From positions 186,001 through 250,000 of the forward strand of contig NZ_NNRI01000021.1 in NCBI RefSeq assembly GCF_002270415.1: 64,000 nucleotides of DNA, in the 5' to 3' direction. Shown here in pieces: positions 1-6,921 of the stretch (its first letter is position 1; every line of letters starts with the position of its first letter). The position numbers and the translations under genes were made by a program. This stretch comes from Mesorhizobium sophorae (lineage in GTDB: Bacteria > Pseudomonadota > Alphaproteobacteria > Rhizobiales > Rhizobiaceae). Under the pieces are notes generated by a model. The model worked only from the letters and a program-made list of their open reading frames with translations. It ran no database searches and was not told where the DNA came from.

Positions 1-191
1 TCGCGCGGGGAGCGCCCAGATCCATCCGACCTGCTAATGAAAAGATCGAGAAGCACCAACGCAACGCCGGCCATCAAAACTTCAGACGGCGCCAGAATCC
101 CAGGCCAGACCGGAACGAGGCAGGGGCCGTCCGGTACCAGGTCGTTTGCTACGTGAGCGATCAGCCAGTTCGATGCCGGAACGTGGGCCAT
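1..191 (-). CDS. VUT-family transporter, N-terminal part cut by the left edge
   Basis: The reading frame runs leftward off the window from an ATG at 191 (an in-frame TTG lies at 209). Visible peptide parts include ASNWLIAHVAND, GPCLVPVWPGILAPS and GVALVLLDLF. These resemble the start of VUT/DUF165 proteins (YhhQ-like queuosine-precursor transporters), where a membrane helix is followed by a GPC-x-PV-PG-x-APSGVL motif and an ALxLRDL helix. Only about 63 residues are visible, so the assignment rests on motif resemblance. YhhQ-type proteins import preQ0/preQ1-like deazapurines, which is suggestive because a QueC-like gene lies 6 kb to the right. No clear ribosome site was seen. The rest of the gene is outside the window. 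Confidence 0.6.
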   Translation of the reverse strand, partial: MAHVPASNWLIAHVANDLVPDGPCLVPVWPGILAPSEVLMAGVALVLLDLFISRSDGSGRSPR

Positions 192-276
192 GAAGTTGGC
201 CAGCGCCAAGCACGCCGGTCAATCCTATTCGGCGGCGCAAGTCAAAGCCGCTCGTCCTGAAATTCGCCGGTCTCTG

Positions 277-1833
277 TCAGATCGGCTTGAACATGCTTTC
301 CGCTGAGTCGGATTTCAAACGCGCCCAGAACTCAATGGCATACCGATCCGTCATCCCCGCCACGAAATCGCACACTTCGCGGGCCCGACCAGTGATGTTG
401 TCTGCCTTGTTGAAACGCTCTCTGACGTCCTCTGGCATCAGAATATCGCCCTTGTCAGCCATCAGCGCTTCGAAAAGATCGGTCACAACATCGTAACCTC
501 GATATTCGCCCAGCTTCACGCGCGGGGCATAGATAGCGGCCTCATAGGTGTACTGTTTCAAGACTTCCTTCCGGCGCAATCGCCCTTTGGACAGCTTCAC
601 TTGGCTCAGAGGCGGACATTGCTCGTTGTAATCCAGCTCCACTGACGAGATGAATTCGTGCACCAGCTGCGACGACAACTCTGTGCGGTTGTATCCGTCA
701 TCACTGATCAGTCTGGACGTCTTATAAACAGCGGTAAATCGCTTGAATCCTTCCCGCTCGGCCTCCAGCTTCTGTCTTCTGGCCGCCTCGGCTGGCTGCA
801 GACTGTCGCGATCCTCGTGGTCGCGCATTCCAGCGCCATCCGGACTCCCAGTCACATCTACCCCCGCGCCACTTTCATCGTTATCGGGCTCGCCCTGGAA
901 CAGTCCGGCAAAGATATCGAAGAATACGTCGAGCACATCTTCCTTGCTGACGTCCTCCTTGATCTGCTTCGATACGCTCGCTGCCACCTTGTCCAACAGC
1001 GCATCCTTGGTCGCTAGGATCTTCGCAGGGCTGAGGAACCCCACCTTCAGGCAGTCTTCAAGATCGTAGACGGAATATGCAATGTCGTCTGCCAGATCCA
1101 TTATCGAGCATTCGAGCGACTTGAACTCTTTTCCGCGCTTCAGTTTGAAGTCGCCCACTACCGAGCTTTTGATGTTCTCGACGATCGTTTTTTCCGTAGC
1201 GTAGTAGCCCTTCTCGACCTTTGAGCCTTCAGGGCGCACGGCTTTGATCATGTTGTCGTACTTCAGGATAGAAGCCAGCGTCCGATGGCAGAGATTTAGA
1301 CCGGCCCTTATATCTCCATCGCCATCGAGAGGTTTGGCGTATTTGACCTTCTTCTCCAGCCTGGTCAGAATTCGCAAGGTTTGGGCATTGCCCTCAAACC
1401 CGCCATATTCAAGCATCGCATTGTCGAGCGCCCCTTCACCGTTGTGACCGAATGGCGGATGGCCAATGTCGTGAACCAGACCAGCGGCGAAACACAACCT
1501 GACGTCAATCGGTTCAGGCAAAGTAGTCTTGTATGTGTAGTTGATGAACTCGGCTATTCCCTGGGCTATCTGGGCCACTTCAAGCGAATGTGTCAGACGG
1601 CTCCTGAAAAAATCGGACTCGCGGCTGGGGAATACCTGTGTCTTTCCCTGCTGACGGCGGAAGCTGGCGCTGTGAATGATCCGACCGTGATCTCGGGAGT
1701 AATTGTGCCGGTAGTCCTTATTTTGGGGGTCCGCGCCGCCGCGGACCACTTCCCTGGTTTCATCGTTGCTCGTGTAGAGCTTAATCTTGCTTTTCGGCGC
1801 TGTTTTTGACGGGCTCTTTGGCGGTTTTGCCAT
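277..1833 (-). CDS. dgt: dGTP triphosphohydrolase-like HD-domain protein
   Basis: A 518-residue protein of the dGTPase family, which hydrolyses dGTP (and other dNTPs in some members) to deoxynucleoside and triphosphate. The metal-binding HD signature is complete: His82 in RLTHSLEVAQI, then His121-Asp122 in the HDIGHPPFGHNGE block, with His125 and His130. The N-terminal RRQQGKTQVFP segment also fits the family. Residues about 315-365 form a low-complexity, acidic insertion (EPDNDESGAG...) that is probably a disordered loop. Some dGTPases act as antiviral dNTP-depleting enzymes, and this copy lies beside a putative conflict operon, so a defence role is possible. A housekeeping role cannot be excluded. 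A short frame overlaps its start. Confidence 0.87.
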   Translation of the reverse strand: MAKPPKSPSKTAPKSKIKLYTSNDETREVVRGGADPQNKDYRHNYSRDHGRIIHSASFRRQQGKTQVFPSRESDFFRSRLTHSLEVAQIAQGIAEFINYTYKTTLPEPIDVRLCFAAGLVHDIGHPPFGHNGEGALDNAMLEYGGFEGNAQTLRILTRLEKKVKYAKPLDGDGDIRAGLNLCHRTLASILKYDNMIKAVRPEGSKVEKGYYATEKTIVENIKSSVVGDFKLKRGKEFKSLECSIMDLADDIAYSVYDLEDCLKVGFLSPAKILATKDALLDKVAASVSKQIKEDVSKEDVLDVFFDIFAGLFQGEPDNDESGAGVDVTGSPDGAGMRDHEDRDSLQPAEAARRQKLEAEREGFKRFTAVYKTSRLISDDGYNRTELSSQLVHEFISSVELDYNEQCPPLSQVKLSKGRLRRKEVLKQYTYEAAIYAPRVKLGEYRGYDVVTDLFEALMADKGDILMPEDVRERFNKADNITGRAREVCDFVAGMTDRYAIEFWARLKSDSAESMFKPI

Positions 1834-1948
1834 CGTTCTCTGTCTCTTCCCTCATGCGGCGTTCGAAGCGCATGCGAAGAGCCCTATCCAAGGTTCCGAG
1901 CTGCGACTCAGCATCTTTACGAGCGTTTGCGATAGCGGTCAAAAGCAT
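1781..1948 (-). CDS. possible 55-residue protein overlapping the dgt start
   Basis: A short minus-strand frame of 55 codons from ATG at 1948 to TAA at 1781, overlapping the first 53 bases of dgt in another frame. The product is highly charged (MLLTAIANARKDAESQLG... ending SAEKQD) and would be helical. A weak purine-rich stretch (AGGGAAACGAAG) precedes the ATG. If translated it would be coupled to dgt. I do not recognise a family. It may be a chance frame inside the dgt leader. Confidence 0.3.
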   Translation of the reverse strand: MLLTAIANARKDAESQLGTLDRALRMRFERRMREETENDGKTAKEPVKNSAEKQD

Positions 1949-2027
1949 CTTCGTTTCCCTTTGTTTACCATTGTGGATACTTTATATTTTTATTGTGTTC
2001 TCATTATGTTCCGATTTCACGCAAGCG

Positions 2028-3443
2028 TCAATTAGAGTCTTGGTCAGCAACCAGACGCATTCGTGTCGGCACACTGGCCTGTCGGACGACATCCGCGATG
2101 TGACTTGTCAGGCCGACCTCCCCCTCCAGTATCAGGCCATGGCCGAACGGAATCATTGTGAGAGCTACTCGTAGCGCTTCCAGGCCATCTCGAACATCGA
2201 AACTTTTCCATTCCGCAGCCTCTCCCGGGACAATTGTTGCACCGGATGAAACGCTGCGCCCCTTATGCAGTTGCAGCAGCCACGCGGTGCGACCGTCATA
2301 TGCCCATTCGAATCTCACTGCACCAAGTTGAGCGGAAGTTCGTTGATAGAGAGTTTCAACTGCACTCAGAACTTCAGGTGGAAGTTCTTGAGGCGCCTTC
2401 TTGCCGAGCATGAAGGCGTCGCCGGCGCCAAGAACTCCCTCGACGTGGAGGTTTCCCTCAGCGTCGCAAATCGCAGCACCCGACCAGGTCGCGGGGACGC
2501 CTTCCTGCGCAATGACTGACGCAATTGCGCGATGATCAGGGTCTTCCGCATTCAGGAGCTTGAACGGGTCAGTCCAACCTCGAACAGTCGTGAAATGGCC
2601 CGGCACCTGTTCGGTCGGACATGTCCGTGTCCAAATTTCGCGGGTTCCCGTGCTCTCGCCGAACGAGAATGGAGCGACCCGGCGAGAAATAACTGTCGTC
2701 CGCGGCACGGGCACGCCGGCAAGATGACCGATCAGCAACCCGTACGCCTTGTCTCCAAGCAGGCGGGAGAAGCCATTTGGCCATCTCGGCTCCACGTCAG
2801 CGGCATGCATGGCTTCGTTCTCACCGAATTCCCAATATATGACATGGGATTGACGATAGCCGCGCGGCTTGGGGTGAAGGCTGAACTCAAGGCGCGCAGA
2901 TTTTGCTGACGCGAAGTCGGGACCAAATCCGTAGACTATGTCGAACAGCCGGCGCGCCCAGTCAGAGCGTAGCGTCGCGAAACCCGCTTTCTCGACCCCG
3001 CGTGGCGTAACATCGGGACCAAATTCAACGATGTCATCAAGGATCACCCCCGAAACTCCGCCATCGCTGACATCAATAGTCTCGTTGACAATCGTGAACC
3101 AGCCTGCGGCAGAGAGACGCTCAACCGCAGCCACGACATCAAGTGGCGAGGAAAGTCCGTAAAGAAACTCGGCACTCTGAGGCCGGTGTTCGTTGAAGCT
3201 CCGGACGTTGAGTGTGCCTTCGACGCTCCTCAAATAGAGAGCCCCGATCGCCTCCGCCGGCGTATCGAAGTGCTGATCGGCCGGCAGCCCAGCGAGCCGG
3301 GCAAACTGCTGTATCGGAGCCCCGGCTTTCGGTGCGAAACTCACGAATTGCGCGACATTGAATTGTTCAGCCAGTCGCGCCAGCACAGCATCCTTGCGGA
3401 AGGCAGAGGGGCGGTCGCTCATGTAGCTCGATCGATCAGGCAT
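2028..3443 (-). CDS. short PEP-synthase/PPDK-like protein (ATP-grasp plus phosphohistidine domain)
   Basis: A 471-residue protein that I read as a reduced member of the PEP synthase / pyruvate phosphate dikinase superfamily. An N-terminal half with an LNVRSFNEH segment (compare VRSSA.ED in PPDK_N) leads to FEWAYDGRTAWLLQLHKG near residues 375-392, close to the EWAYDG...LLQ strand that ends the PPDK ATP-binding domain. The C-terminus has GEVGLTSHIADVVRQASVP, matching the swivelling domain motif GG-TSHAAIVARE-GIP with its phospho-accepting His. The PEP/pyruvate-binding TIM barrel of full-length enzymes is absent, so the acceptor is unknown; rifampin phosphotransferase is another relative of this architecture. 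The start may be at 3443 or at an internal ATG at 3422. It is co-oriented with the XRE gene. Reaction and role are not established. Confidence 0.65.
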   Translation of the reverse strand: MPDRSSYMSDRPSAFRKDAVLARLAEQFNVAQFVSFAPKAGAPIQQFARLAGLPADQHFDTPAEAIGALYLRSVEGTLNVRSFNEHRPQSAEFLYGLSSPLDVVAAVERLSAAGWFTIVNETIDVSDGGVSGVILDDIVEFGPDVTPRGVEKAGFATLRSDWARRLFDIVYGFGPDFASAKSARLEFSLHPKPRGYRQSHVIYWEFGENEAMHAADVEPRWPNGFSRLLGDKAYGLLIGHLAGVPVPRTTVISRRVAPFSFGESTGTREIWTRTCPTEQVPGHFTTVRGWTDPFKLLNAEDPDHRAIASVIAQEGVPATWSGAAICDAEGNLHVEGVLGAGDAFMLGKKAPQELPPEVLSAVETLYQRTSAQLGAVRFEWAYDGRTAWLLQLHKGRSVSSGATIVPGEAAEWKSFDVRDGLEALRVALTMIPFGHGLILEGEVGLTSHIADVVRQASVPTRMRLVADQDSN

Positions 3444-3453
3444 GGCAGTCGGT

Positions 3454-3624
3454 TCATTGTGCTGGCTCGGAAATGGACACGACGAGAAGATGTGAGGCCG
3501 CCACCTTAGCGCCTTTTGTACGAACTGGACCAGCAGCGACGGCTCTATCGTGTGGAAAGAGTGCTTCTTGACGTCGCTGGGGGCTAAGTTGCCACAATGC
3601 GACGGCGGCGACTATAGACTCCAC
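3454..3624 (-). CDS. possible 56-residue protein between the XRE gene and the PEP-synthase-like gene
   Basis: A GTG-initiated frame (3624) begins 5 bases after the XRE stop and ends in TGA at 3454, just upstream of the PEP-synthase-like start at 3443. The leader AGGGGCGTGGAG is purine-rich. The product (VESIVAAVALWQLSPQRRQ...) resembles nothing I know. The tight spacing on both sides would fit an operon, but the frame may be accidental; otherwise this is a gap of about 185 bases. Confidence 0.25.
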   Translation of the reverse strand: MESIVAAVALWQLSPQRRQEALFPHDRAVAAGPVRTKGAKVAASHLLVVSISEPAQ

Positions 3625-3629
3625 GCCCC

Positions 3630-3938
3630 TCACGACATGTCGGCCAGACCGCGAAGAATATTCATTATATGTATTCTTCTTTCCGGCCTTGTCTCAGCGA
3701 GGCGTCGAACGATTGCATCGATCTCCGAACTCGAAACCGCTTCCTTCATGGAATGGACTGAAAGCCAGGATGTCAGCCTCCGCTCCAGCTTAACGGTCAT
3801 TTTAACACGAAAATTCAAAACTTTACTGATGTACGATTGCGTGTAACCACAAGACAATGCCAGCTGCACCTGGCCTATACCGAGCCGGTCCATAGCCTCT
3901 CGTACCTCGTTCAGCAGCGTGGTGTTTTCCGTTGTCAT
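3630..3938 (-). CDS. XRE-like helix-turn-helix regulator
   Basis: A protein of about 102 residues. The helix-turn-helix is visible at about residues 8-45 (EVREAMDRLGIGQVQLALSC, then YTQSYISKVLNF), followed by a basic helix KMTVKLERRLTSWL and a C-terminal helical tail. I prefer the ATG at 3938 (MTTENTTLL) over the upstream TTG at 3947, because a perfect 14-base palindrome (3937-3950) sits immediately upstream and is a likely operator. The gene diverges from the OGG-like gene, so it probably controls both directions. Assigned as the local repressor of the adjacent conflict genes by inference. Confidence 0.65.
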   Translation of the reverse strand: MTTENTTLLNEVREAMDRLGIGQVQLALSCGYTQSYISKVLNFRVKMTVKLERRLTSWLSVHSMKEAVSSSEIDAIVRRLAETRPERRIHIMNILRGLADMS

Positions 3939-3950
3939 TTTGATCAAAAT
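3937..3950. promoter_or_regulatory. palindromic operator candidate between divergent operons
   Basis: The sequence ATTTTGATCAAAAT is a perfect 14-base palindrome in the very short gap between the XRE gene and the divergent OGG-like gene. Its position over both start regions fits autoregulation by the XRE protein. No experimental support. Confidence 0.45.
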
Positions 3951-3955
3951 TGTCT

Positions 3956-4768
3956 ATGAATTATATGAATAGAGATTGGAATCGAGAGATGCAACAGGTT
4001 ATCTCGCTGAAGGAAGGGCAGCCGATCTTCCTGCACCTGCCGGATGCCGATGCTGAGGTCATGCCGTCGGTCCCCTGGGGGAATTTCACAGCAGTGTTCA
4101 CCCCGGCTTTCTGGGCAACTCAAGTTTGGATGGACGCGCTTGACGTGCCCGACGAGAGCGGACTTGGCGAAACGCTCGCGGAGGAAGTGGTCGCGTGCCT
4201 TCTTGGCGGGCACGGCGCCCCTGCTGAGGTTGGCCTTGCTGCCTATGATCGCGTCCGCTCCTATATGCGCGCGAACGGCCCTCGCCTGTCTCTAGCCCAG
4301 GCGGAAGCATTGCTATCAGAACCGCTATCAGTCCTCGGACGATCCGTGCGATACCGCTTCGCAAAGCAACGTGCCGGCTATCTGCACGGATGCCTTGAAG
4401 GCGTTCCGATGATTGACGAGGCCCAGTTGAATGACAGAGAGCTGCGCGATAGTCTTTGTTCCCTGCCTGGGATCGGTCCGAAGACCGCATCATGGGTAGT
4501 TCGCAATCGTCGACGCAGCGACGACGTTGCTATACTCGACGTTCATATCATCCGCGCCTGCCGCCAAATAGGCGTTTTCCCGGCAAATGCTAATCCAGCT
4601 ACCGATTATTTCGGACTGGAGAAGAAATATCTGGATTTCAGCTCTGCAATTGGAGTCCGAGCATCGATGCTTGACGCCGTAATGTGGAAAATCATGCGAA
4701 GCGTGCATCCGCGCCTCCTACAAACGTTGATGAATGTATCGAATCAGGCTCTAGTCCTCCCGCACTAA
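3956..4768 (+). CDS. OGG-fold (8-oxoguanine-type) DNA glycosylase/lyase-like protein
   Basis: About 270 residues with a helix-hairpin-helix-GPD glycosylase core. LCSLPGIGPKTASWVV at about residues 167-182 is the hairpin, with the Lys (K176 from the ATG at 3956) in the position of the catalytic lysine of OGG1. AILDVHIIRAC follows, with Asp195 in the position of the activating aspartate. The N-terminal WGNFTAVFTPAFW segment is typical of the stand-alone OGG-like proteins found in defence loci (Cap11 of type IV CBASS is one such family). Alternative starts are TTG 3950, ATG 3965 and ATG 3989; the last would leave room for a promoter. First gene of a compact operon. Inferred role: recognition or removal of a modified base or nucleoside. 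Confidence 0.75.
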   Translation: MNYMNRDWNREMQQVISLKEGQPIFLHLPDADAEVMPSVPWGNFTAVFTPAFWATQVWMDALDVPDESGLGETLAEEVVACLLGGHGAPAEVGLAAYDRVRSYMRANGPRLSLAQAEALLSEPLSVLGRSVRYRFAKQRAGYLHGCLEGVPMIDEAQLNDRELRDSLCSLPGIGPKTASWVVRNRRRSDDVAILDVHIIRACRQIGVFPANANPATDYFGLEKKYLDFSSAIGVRASMLDAVMWKIMRSVHPRLLQTLMNVSNQALVLPH

Positions 4769-4784
4769 GCGAGGAGGACTGGAC

Positions 4785-5126
4785 ATGAGCGGTGGCGGCG
4801 GAGGCAGTGGACGGAATGATCTCGGTCCCGCTGTCGGAGGCGGATTTGATCAATGCAGCCGCGAATACCAGACCCCCGTGAACAGTCCGAAGCCTTCGGT
4901 TCTTGGGCCGCTTAACGTCGGCGACGTTCTGGATGTCGATGTTGTCGCCATAGGCAGTTCTTCAACGCTTGTCGTACGGGATGCCCGCGGAAACCTCGGC
5001 GGGTCGCTCACGTTCGTTGGCTATCTGCAGGTGATCAACTGCATCGTCCAGCAGGCGGTGCCCTATAAAGCTGAGATTCTGTCGATCTCCGGCGGCGTCT
5101 ATACGGTCAGGGTCTACCCGGTGTGA
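4785..5126 (+). CDS. small protein with glycine-rich N-terminus, operon partner of the QueC-like gene
   Basis: 113 residues with a strong ribosome site (GCGAGGAGGACTGGACATG). The N-terminus is MSGGGGGSGRNDLG followed by another GGG and a single Cys24 (FDQC), a flexible tail of about 40 residues. The rest is a compact beta-rich domain (NVGDVLDVDVVA, GSLTFVGYLQVINCIVQQA, YKAEILSISGGVYTVRVYPV). Its stop overlaps the GTG start of the next gene (GTGA), so translation is coupled. I know no assigned function. Glycine-rich N-termini also occur on QatB and on proteins paired with QueC-like enzymes, so it could be the substrate that is modified, or an effector; this is inference. Confidence 0.8.
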   Translation: MSGGGGGSGRNDLGPAVGGGFDQCSREYQTPVNSPKPSVLGPLNVGDVLDVDVVAIGSSSTLVVRDARGNLGGSLTFVGYLQVINCIVQQAVPYKAEILSISGGVYTVRVYPV

Positions 5127-6328
5127 GCCGCGACGTAACCGTTGCAGGCGGTGTCTACCATGAGCGTTGCCTGCAACCCGAATGGGATCATATCTTCGGG
5201 TCGGCAGGACGCGCCGCGTTTTCGATCGCGCAGCTTGCAAGTGGCCGCGTGCAATTACGAGGTTACGCCAACAGCCGGCTCAGCGATCGGATTGCTGTTG
5301 AGGCAGAACTCGCTGACGTGCAACTGGATCTTCTGGGGACCGAGCAGGCAGTCACTTTCGATTATGTCCATACGCTCTCGATACCGCTTATCTCGCCGCC
5401 ACCGGCATTGCTGAAGAGACTACCAGACATCAAGGTCGAGAACAGTATCGTCATCCGCTACGGGATGATCGAATCAGACGTCGTCGTGTCCGCGAACATC
5501 GCAGTATACGACCCTCAATCCGCGTTCGACGCCCAACCGTTCAGACGAAACGGTTCGTCGGCAGCTAGGCTCGGTGTGGTTCTCAACCGGTTGGAGATGC
5601 GGTCCATCACCGGCACCGACAATCCGCGCGACGGCGCCAATTGGCTGTTTCACAATGACGGCGCCGAAGTCGTTGTCTTGAAGATGGGCGCACTGGGAGC
5701 ATTGGTCCTCACGCCTGACCACCAACAACAGATTCCGCTCTACGAATCGGATTCAGTCTGGAAGCTCGGGTCAGGCGACGTGTTTTCCTCAACGTTTGCC
5801 GGTTTGTGGGCGATAGAGGGGAGGGACCCGGTCGAAGCCGCGGATTTGGCGTCGCGCGCAACCGCTTGGTACTGCAACTCGCGAACCCTTCCGCCTCCCA
5901 CTCCAGATGGTTTGATGTCCGCCAGGGCAACACCGATCAAGCCTGGCTCCGGACGCATATACCTTGCCGCACCTTTCTTTGACCTTGGACAACGCTGGCT
6001 GGTCGAAGAGGCGAGGCTCGCACTCATTGATGCCGGCGCAGACGTTTTCTCGCCCGTACATGAAATCGGACCCGGCAAGGCCGACGTCGTCGCTCCTGCG
6101 GATCTGATCGGTTTGGACGGCTGCGACGTCATCTTCGCAATACTTAATGGCATGGACCCCGGAACCGTATTCGAAGTCGGGTACGCGAGAAAAAAAGGCA
6201 TCCCGATCGTGGCATTGGCGGAGAACGAGAAGGAGGAAGACCTAAAGATGTTCGTGGGCTCGGGGACGATCGTGGCTCAGGACTTCGTGACCGCGATCTA
6301 CAAGGCGATATGGAGCCTGCCTAAATGA
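5123..6328 (+). CDS. PfkB-type sugar/nucleoside kinase fused to nucleoside 2-deoxyribosyltransferase
   Basis: 401 residues, two domains. Residues about 1-265 are a PfkB/ribokinase domain: VVVLKMGALGALV, then LGSGDVFSSTFAGLWA with GSGD (216-219) in place of the usual GAGD anion-hole and catalytic-base motif. Residues about 277-401 are a nucleoside 2-deoxyribosyltransferase: IYLAAPFFDLGQRWLVEEA, the LDGCDVIFAI strand, and MDPGTVFEVGYA with Asp345 and the nucleophile Glu351. The second domain would exchange or hydrolyse the base of (deoxy)nucleosides; the first would phosphorylate a sugar or nucleoside. It starts with GTG overlapping the small-protein stop and ends overlapping the QueC-like start (ATGA). 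The fusion suggests salvage or capture of a modified nucleobase. Confidence 0.85.
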   Translation: MSRDVTVAGGVYHERCLQPEWDHIFGSAGRAAFSIAQLASGRVQLRGYANSRLSDRIAVEAELADVQLDLLGTEQAVTFDYVHTLSIPLISPPPALLKRLPDIKVENSIVIRYGMIESDVVVSANIAVYDPQSAFDAQPFRRNGSSAARLGVVLNRLEMRSITGTDNPRDGANWLFHNDGAEVVVLKMGALGALVLTPDHQQQIPLYESDSVWKLGSGDVFSSTFAGLWAIEGRDPVEAADLASRATAWYCNSRTLPPPTPDGLMSARATPIKPGSGRIYLAAPFFDLGQRWLVEEARLALIDAGADVFSPVHEIGPGKADVVAPADLIGLDGCDVIFAILNGMDPGTVFEVGYARKKGIPIVALAENEKEEDLKMFVGSGTIVAQDFVTAIYKAIWSLPK

Positions 6329-6921
6329 GGACGGCATTGCTTCTCTCTGGAGGCATGGACTCGGTCAGCATCGCTTGGTGGAAGCGCCCGGACGTTGCCA
6401 TCACCATCGACTATGGGCAGAAGCCGGCTGAGGCTGAAATCGTCGCCGCCGGCCAAGTCGCGCGACTCCTCAATACCCCCCACGAAGTCATTCGCGTCGA
6501 TTGCTCGGCTCTAGGATCTGGGGACATGGCGGGCCGTGCGCCGTCTGAGGTCGCGCCAGTGTCGGAATGGTGGCCATTCCGCAATCAGCTGCTGATTACG
6601 CTCGCCGGCATGGCCGCGGTGAAGAGTGGGATTAAACGCCTCCTTATCGGCGCCCTCGCCACCGACGGCGTCCACGCCGACGGGCGTCCCGATTTTGTCG
6701 AGCATATCTCGAAGCTGCTGGCGCTCCAGGAAGGCGGCATCACTGTAGAAGCTCCGGCGATCGAGCTGGATGCGGTCGAACTGGTGCGAACATCCGAGAT
6801 CGACCAAGCGACCCTCGCCTGGGCGCACTCGTGTCACGTCGGGAATTACGCCTGCGGCAAATGCAGGGGTTGCGTTAAGCATTACAACACGTGGTCGGCT
6901 CTTGGCTGGACGCCTCACTGA
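6325..6921 (+). CDS. QueC-like 7-cyano-7-deazaguanine synthase family protein
   Basis: 198 residues, shorter than housekeeping QueC (about 220-235). The PP-loop LLLSGGMDSVSIAW at residues 5-18 binds ATP. WWPFRNQLLITLAGMAA corresponds to the conserved P-x-RN helix. The C-terminal zinc site is complete (Cys170, Cys177, Cys180, Cys183 in SCHVGNYACGKCRGC). QueC makes preQ0 from carboxy-deazaguanine with ATP and ammonia. Divergent homologues (QatC, Cap9 of type IV CBASS) serve in antiviral systems, with Cap9 reported to attach a deazaguanine to a protein. No queD, queE or queF is nearby, which argues against plain queuosine synthesis. Four-base overlap with the gene before it. Confidence 0.85.
   Translation: MRTALLLSGGMDSVSIAWWKRPDVAITIDYGQKPAEAEIVAAGQVARLLNTPHEVIRVDCSALGSGDMAGRAPSEVAPVSEWWPFRNQLLITLAGMAAVKSGIKRLLIGALATDGVHADGRPDFVEHISKLLALQEGGITVEAPAIELDAVELVRTSEIDQATLAWAHSCHVGNYACGKCRGCVKHYNTWSALGWTPH

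Noticed and set aside
6325..6921. Ordinary queuosine biosynthesis gene
   Set aside because: The protein is short, no queD, queE, queF or tgt is near, and its neighbours are conflict-type genes.
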